DNA of 64,000 bases from Cocos nucifera (lineage: Eukaryota > Streptophyta > Magnoliopsida > Arecales > Arecaceae): positions 3,588,178 to 3,652,177 of the forward strand of contig QRFJ01000057.1 of the NCBI GenBank assembly GCA_006176705.1, in the 5' to 3' direction. Below the pieces are notes generated by a model, which saw nothing but the letters and a program-made list of their open reading frames with translations, did not search any database and had not been told where the DNA came from. The first letter of the stretch is position 1. Every line of letters starts with the position of its first letter. Shown one piece after another: positions 58,391-64,000 of the stretch. A program made the translations under genes and the position numbers.

Positions 58391-58424
58391 ATCGGTATCA
58401 GAGTGAGTTGATATTTCAATAATA
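58391..58424 (+). promoter_or_regulatory. Primer site and leader start after the right LTR of Copia C
   Basis: ATCGGTATCAGAGTGAGTTG and the following 13 bases match 44747-44779 with about two differences in 33. After 58424 the two sequences diverge. A normal 3' LTR would be followed by a target duplication instead. Confidence 0.8.
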
Positions 58425-58867
58425 TAAAAGCATTAATTAAGAAGGAATTGGAAGCTTATCAGCTAGACTTTTTGTTCCTAATATCTTTTAGCATGGTCTC
58501 AATGACTAAAAATGACTTGGAATATACCAAGTTCCATTTCTCACATTCATTTCTTTTTTTGTTTTGGTAAAATATTCTTTTCTTTTCAACTCACACAAAC
58601 TCAGATGCAATTACCATATAATACTTTAAAAAACACCTTACGAATTGGAAGGTTTGAGGGTTATGGAAGGTTTGAGGGTTATGACCACTGGATATACTAG
58701 CCCACCTTCAAAGCTCAATGACACATTTTCGGACTCCATCGATTTTCCCTAACCTGACGCTCGACTTAACAAGATAAATAATGGTGCATAAAAGGAGATA
58801 TAAAATGATTAATGTATTCCTATGGGAAAGGGAGGACGCCCGAGGGAAAAAAGATGGGAATTAAATG
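58425..58867. other. Intergenic, no gene seen
   Basis: An 18-bp perfect direct repeat GGAAGGTTTGAGGGTTAT occurs twice in a row at about 58649-58684. Otherwise it is AT-rich spacer. Confidence 0.6.
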
Positions 58868-59770
58868 TGCGTGTGAGATTGAACAAAGTTTGTTGGTTAT
58901 TTCTTGTTTGAGGCATGATTTTCTAGTGATATGTAGTCTTTACAAGTCCCTGCCCTCTTTGTTTTGCATCATTTTCTCCCTTTTTTCATTTCTTCCTCTT
59001 TCTTATCTCTCCATCTTGAGTGTATTCCTATGTCTCTATTACTTATCCGGGAGCTTTCCCATCGTCGTGGAGATTTCTGTGCTTGCTTTCTCTTTTGTGG
59101 TTGCTGTTTTGTGGATTGACCAAGCATTGGTTCGCTGCCGTGGCGTGCTATAATGAGCGTGACGGCCGATCAGCATCTAAGATTGTAGATTTTTGTCTTT
59201 GGTAGACTCACATGGCAGACTTCATGGATTGGCCGGGCATTGCTTCAATTAATGTCGTGACGTGCCATGATGTGCGTATGTGAACACTTGACCGCCAAGA
59301 ACCATCTGAGATTCTAAATTATTTCTATTATTTTGTTTGTAAGCATTAAGAAACGTGTGAGATTCAACAAAGTTTGCTGGTTATTTCTGGGTAATGGCAT
59401 GTTTACTAGTTATACGTAGTCTTTATAAGTCCCTGCCCTTTCTGTTTTGCATCATTTTCCCCCTCTATTCATTTCTTCCTCTTTGTTACTCTCCATCATC
59501 TTGAGTGTATTCTTATGTCTCTTTAATTATCCTGGAGCTTTCCTTTCATCGTGCTTTCCTCTATCAACGTGGAGCTTTTCGCGCTTGCTTCCTTTCTCTT
59601 TTGTGGTTGCTATTCTGCGGATTGACCAAGTAATATTGGTCCAATGCCCTGGCGTGCTGTAATGAATGTGACCACCGATCACCATCTAAGATTGTAAGGC
59701 TTTATCTTTGGTAGACTCACATGGTGGACTTTATGGATTGATCGAGCATTGGTTCAATGAATGTCGTGGG
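58868..59770. repeat. Diverged tandem duplication, about 480-bp period
   Basis: Copy 1 (58868-59282) and copy 2 (59349-59768) share long blocks, such as AAGTCCCTGCCCTCTTTG / AAGTCCCTGCCCTTTCTG and TCTTTGGTAGACTCACATGG. They differ by small indels and substitutions. Short frames inside each copy (58812-59153, 59447-59662) are related but not conserved at the frame level, so I do not call them genes. Confidence 0.85.
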
Positions 59771-59786
59771 AAGATGAGAGTGTAGT

Positions 59787-59970
59787 CTCGTGTGCCGGGA
59801 AAAGTCTTCCATTGTTGACTTGGCAAAGCAATTTGTTGGCTATAGCGTAGACATGAGAGTGGCACTCTCGTGTCACTCTTCCCATGGTAAGTAGGTCGTC
59901 TCGTGTGCCGGAAAAAGTCTTCCACTGTTGACTTGGCAAAGCAATTTGTTGGCTATAGCGTCCACATCTT
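59787..59970. repeat. Short tandem duplication, about 113-bp period
   Basis: TCTCGTGTGCCGGGAAAAG at about 59787 and TCTCGTGTGCCGGAAAAAG at about 59900 each lead into a nearly identical 60-bp block (TTGACTTGGCAAAGCAATTT). Confidence 0.85.
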
Positions 59971-60049
59971 TCATTTATATCAATGATAGGATCGCATAGA
60001 CTACATAGCTTCCACATACTATGTGTGTCATCTAAACAAACAACCAATC

Positions 60050-60815
60050 ATGCTAACCTCAACCGGAATACTTGATGTTGATGATGATATTATTGTTGGT
60101 CCATCTCAAACTTTGGAGAAGAAAAAATCCTTAGTTGTTCTCAATGCCCTAATCCTATGGTTTTAAGGAGCAGACCTATTTTTTGATGGATAAATGACAT
60201 AGAAAAAGTTAATAAACTTTTCTATTGGATAACTTTTATATGTTCTCATGCTTTTTATGATGGATAAGTTACCTTTTTATGGATAGTATTTACTCATAAA
60301 ATGAAAAAAAAAATCTTATTTAGGAGTAGCTAACTTATTTTTTATTAAATAGTAACATAAATATTTAATTTTATTTTTAAAATATCTCATTTTTATTTTC
60401 AATATCTTTATCATTCAATGCCTAATAATTCAGTTATCCACTTTTTTAAATTTAAAAAATATAAAAAATATTATAAAAAATATAGATTATAAAAAGAACA
60501 TTAATAATAGATTTTGAAGCCACTTTTCTATGAATAAAAAAATATGGATAAATTATTTCTCTACCTAAATATTATATAAAAAATATTTATTAAAAATAAT
60601 ATAAATTTTTAGATAAATTTTTTATTCATAAAAAAATACTTAACTAGTTGGAAATAAATAATCTTTTTATTTTTGCATAAAAGATGTTTTTTTATTTTTA
60701 TTTTTATATTTATAATAAGAAAAAAAAGAAAATTCTCCGTACAACGGTTACAATTTTCCTTGTATATCTTCCTCTTGCGGTTGCTTTGCTTGCCATAGTT
60801 TGGCTTTCGAATCTT
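60050..60815. other. AT-rich intergenic DNA
   Basis: A/T homopolymer-rich sequence without a supported frame. The minus-strand frame 60609-60881 is Lys/Ile/Phe-rich low complexity. Confidence 0.6.
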
Positions 60816-61260
60816 AATTATTACAATCATCCAAAGATGAGATGATATGCTGATTTTCCCCCACCTGTTCCCTTCAAACAAGAATCTTTTCCACTATTTA
60901 CGGAAGAGCAAAAGGTCATATCAAACACCAGTACTCCCCAACGTAATGCCACCAGAAACCACCAATCTTTTCATGCAAGCACACAATCCACTGCCGAGTG
61001 GTTACGTCAAGCGTGACAGGCTTTTTTTAATAGCTAGAAGTTCGAGCATGCGGAATCCGTAAAAATAGAGGTGAGAGGTACGTATACATTGTTTCTGACA
61101 GGAAAAAAAAATAATGGTTAAAGGCGAATATCAAAATCACGTTTCTGCGAAAAGTTCGGGATGAGCCGCTTTCATGACGGATATTTCTTACAACATAAAA
61201 GAAGGCCACCATGGACGGACAGGTTCAAATTACACCCCAACTTTTCCTTTAAAAAGGGTA
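60815..61260. repeat. Segmental duplication, copy 1
   Basis: It aligns with 62005-62420. Shared landmarks include CACCTGTTCCCTTCAAACAA, AATCTTTTCATG, TTAATAGCTAGAAGTT and GTGAGAGGTACG. By eye, identity is roughly three quarters with several indels. Confidence 0.8.
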
Positions 61261-62004
61261 AAAATTACTTTCTAACGTCAGTATCACATAACAGGTTGGC
61301 ACTACATTATCTACCACGTAATGGATATTTATCCCGTCCAACTTCACCATTGTGTCTGCTATTTGACGTGGGCTAACGTCAGCTGTCCTTCGTGGAATTG
61401 GCTGTGGAGACACCAAATTTTTGGAGGAGACTTAGATTGCCTATCGTGAAAAGAGCTAAACATTCTATAACTCAAAGCCAATTAAAAAATATTCTTATCT
61501 TTGGTGAGATATTGTAAATGCAACTCTTTTCTGGAACAGAAACCCATTTAAAATTATTAATGGTCAAGGTATCCTCTAAGTTTTCTCTTCATTATATCGT
61601 TTCAGCAAGCGAAAAATGGAACCATTACTGATTGCTTCAATTCAAGAACATCCAATTTTACTTGCATCAGTCGATAAGCTGGTTTGGAAATTGGACGGGA
61701 AAGTAATCTCCTCGACCATCTTTATATATCAATTACTGAATATGAATAAGGACAAGTGTACCTTTATTGCCTGCTTTTAGAATCTCTGTGTCCCTCTCAT
61801 CATCAAATTTCTCGACTCTGTTGGAAGAAAAACTCAATACTAGGGATTTGTTTGGGAAGAAATTTGGAAAGAATCTCAGAGGATGCGTTTTGTCTAATCG
61901 TGTCCTTGAAATCCGATTCCCCGGATGGTCCTCAAGCCTTCTTATTCGTCAAAAAAAAAAAAAAAAAAAAAAAGAATCCAATTCCTATCATCTTCTCAAT
62001 TTTG
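61261..62004. other. Intergenic spacer between the duplication copies
   Basis: No gene is supported. A poly-A run of about 22 bases lies at 61951-61972; frames ending in poly-Lys here are artefacts. A poly-A run next to unrelated sequence might mark an old retroposed piece, but no flanking duplication was found. Confidence 0.5.
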
Positions 62005-62420
62005 TTTGATTATACAATCATCTAAAGAAGAGATCAGATCAGTGGAAAATTATGTTGATTCTCCTCACCTGTTCCCTTCAAACAATTAGAACCCTTTCAC
62101 CATTTATGGCCCCAAGGTCATGCCACAGGAAACACGCAATCTTTTCATGTCATAGCACTCTCCACTGCCGACTGGTTACATCCAAACGTGACGGGCCTTT
62201 GTTAATAGCTAGAAGTTTGTTAGAACCCAAGGCTTGGACCGTGAGAAATTCGTAAAAATAAAGTGAGAGGTACGCATACATTGTTTCCGAAAAAAGAAAA
62301 AAAGGGCCTCGTTCCGGTTATACGCGAATATCAAAATCATCAATATGAACCGCTTTTATAACAGATTTTTCTTGCTATGAAAAAGAAGGCCACACAGGTT
62401 CAAATTAGTCTCTAACCCTT
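62005..62420. repeat. Segmental duplication, copy 2
   Basis: This is the second copy of 60815-61260 at a distance of about 1.2 kb, in the same orientation. It differs by an insertion after TTAATAGCTAGAAGTTTG and by missing internal pieces. Confidence 0.8.
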
Positions 62421-63856
62421 TTTTTTTATTTTTAAGGTCTCCAATAAAATCATTTTTCGATTATCATAACAGTTATAGTGGTTATCGTTTGCAAATTTTA
62501 CCTAGTTATAATAATTTATATCATGCATCTCTATTCAAAAAATAATTATTTGATATTAACTAATAACTCTTTTAGTGAGAAATAACAATTAGTAATAAAA
62601 ATTTAATGGCGATATTCACGCAATTTACTATTTAGTGAATTTAAAATACATTTAATTAAAATATTCGAATTTAAAATTATTATTTTATTTAGATGGACAT
62701 GAATGCAGCATAACGCTCCATTTGAATCCCATCGTCAATATTAATATCTTTTTTCTACAAAAAAAAAAAAGTTATCGTACTGGTCACCGTGATGTTGAGT
62801 TTTGTTGGGCTGGCCCAAAACAGCCCATGTTAAAGACAAAATCTCCTCCCTTCTCCATACAGCACTAAGCCCATTTCCATTGTTAATGCAGCCATTAGAT
62901 CTCTAGAGTGGGGCTGATTTAAAGGTAGTTATTGTTGTTGGAACTTAGCTTACAGAGGGTTGAAATGGGATGGCTTTCTGCAGGAATGGGATGGTTTTGA
63001 GGGAGAAACAAGAGAGTTGGCAAAAGGTGGGCAGCTTATACCTTAGGGTTTTCTCGGAGCATCTGGAAGTCTATTCCAGAAAGATATGCCATCATCTTTT
63101 GGGTTGTCTATATGCCCCGTTTTTTCCAAAATCATTATGTTCATTTAACTTAATTTGACAGGTAGAAGAGGATCCTTAATTAGACATTTGATAAGTAATG
63201 GCCTATTGAGGTAAGGCATTCGGTTCAGCGGGATCCTTACCTACCAAATGCAGTTGCAGGCTTCTGCTTGATTGGCGGTAAGGTGTCTTTGCACAAATTT
63301 ATTTAGTAATTGTGGAGAAAATCCAAACAACATTTAAGGTTTTCGTAAACCATGGAAAATGTTTAGGAGGGGCACAAAACCTTTGCTAAAATTAAGCTGA
63401 AGCAATTAGCAAACGGTTAATTTAATAAAGATAAGGAGCAAGGACAGACAAATGTTTCCACTAATCTATTTCAATCTTGGTTGATGTTGTCTTGTTGATG
63501 GCAAGGACCGAAAGGAGCATTTATACATGTATGAACACAGCCAAAAAGATGAATAAAAAGAATGTCCCGGTACATCTACAGTAAATTCACCATCCTAGTC
63601 CAAATAATCTTTCCAATATGCTCCGTAATAATAAAGAGGCTATTCAGTCCATAGCACTATTGACCTTATGGTACACATTCTTGATGTCGATCGAGGAGCA
63701 GCCCGAAACCAGGTGCTAGATTTTGCAGAGGAGTAGTACACCGCTGCATCTCTTGGCCGCTCTCATGATTAGCTGGTGACCATGACTGAAAGGCTTTAAT
63801 TTGGAGCACAATCTATTTGAACCAGCTTTCCAGAAAGGCTGCAATGTGACTAGAGT
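62421..63856. other. Intergenic, no gene identified
   Basis: AT-rich to about 62800, then more balanced composition. No RNA gene or element terminus was recognised. The 62-residue frame at 62970-63158 shows no family resemblance. Confidence 0.5.
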
Positions 63857-64000
63857 TTAATTATGCACCAGCAGTTCATCTTCTTTGGAAAATACTGAAC
63901 TGTTTTTACCTGCATGCTCTTCAAGGTCTTCCCAATCTTCTTTTCTTTAGTGATTCGTTTATTTTTCTTTTCCTCCCAGACCACTTGGGTTTGCTGAGTT
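63857..64000 (-). other. Possible partial coding exon at the right edge
   Basis: On the minus strand one frame is open from the window edge to TAG at about 63857. It includes a basic segment (VVWEEKKNKRITKEKKIGKT). A good splice-donor context, GCATGCAG|GTAAAAAC, falls at about 63910-63909, so an exon could end there. I do not recognise the protein, and an open frame of this length is common by chance. Confidence 0.2.

Noticed and set aside
58812..59662. Related short frames in both 480-bp duplicates as possible small genes
   Set aside because: They are Leu/Ser/Phe-rich, use different reading registers and break at different points in the two copies, so there is no sign of coding constraint.
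1..64000. tRNA, rRNA, riboswitch or organellar DNA
   Set aside because: I saw no cloverleaf-like or rRNA sequence and no organellar gene. The only tRNA-related signals are the primer-binding sites of LTR elements. A tRNAscan/Infernal run would settle it.

Overview
The window is transposon-dominated plant nuclear DNA. I see no intact host gene and no bacterial or organellar feature. Plant origin is supported by Ty1/copia and Ty3/gypsy elements with tRNA-type primer sites, CACTA elements with a plant Ptta/En/Spm-type transposase remnant, hAT MITEs, a Helitron-like 3' end and a trihelix transcription-factor fragment. The nested LTR elements and style of repeats suggest a large monocot genome; a palm is my guess, not something the sequence proves.

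Left block (1-24,799). A CACTA element entering from the left edge (1-3101, + strand) sits in the leader of a Copia element (3102-16173, +). A second CACTA of the same family, in opposite orientation (10123-15611), sits in that Copia's 3' LTR. The Copia itself interrupts the pol region of a decayed Tat-like Gypsy element (16174-17986, -). The RT of that Gypsy is also cut by a gag-only Gypsy derivative (17987-24799). The right part of this derivative (22267-24799) is inverted, carries a perfect 110-bp inverted duplication of its left part and ends at a 10-N gap, so a local assembly mis-orientation is likely.

Middle block (24,810-41,191). Non-coding background carries a hAT MITE with a perfect 8-bp target duplication (25755-26222) and a larger hAT-type element with a captured GC-rich ORF (27103-28272). 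Next is a three-LTR tandem array of the same gag-only Gypsy derivative (28869-37548; LTR-internal-LTR-internal-LTR). After further spacer comes a Helitron-like segment with a broken trihelix gene fragment (40234 to about 41191).

Right block (41,192-64,000). A Gypsy gag/protease remnant and its 5' LTR (41192-43661, -) are interrupted by a gag/protease-only Copia derivative (43662-58390, +). A long-LTR Copia (45046-56017, -, 2.9-3.0 kb LTRs, target duplication CCATC) is nested inside that. From 58,425 to the end is low-copy-looking intergenic DNA with two diverged segmental duplications and only a tentative partial exon at the right edge.

All coding sequences are decayed by stops, frameshifts or active-site substitutions. 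Several elements are structurally non-autonomous, and those would have depended on enzymes supplied in trans. The most unusual features are the fixed gag-to-integrase-tail deletion shared by three Gypsy-derivative bodies, the three-LTR array, the gene-capturing hAT element and the Helitron-like/trihelix segment.
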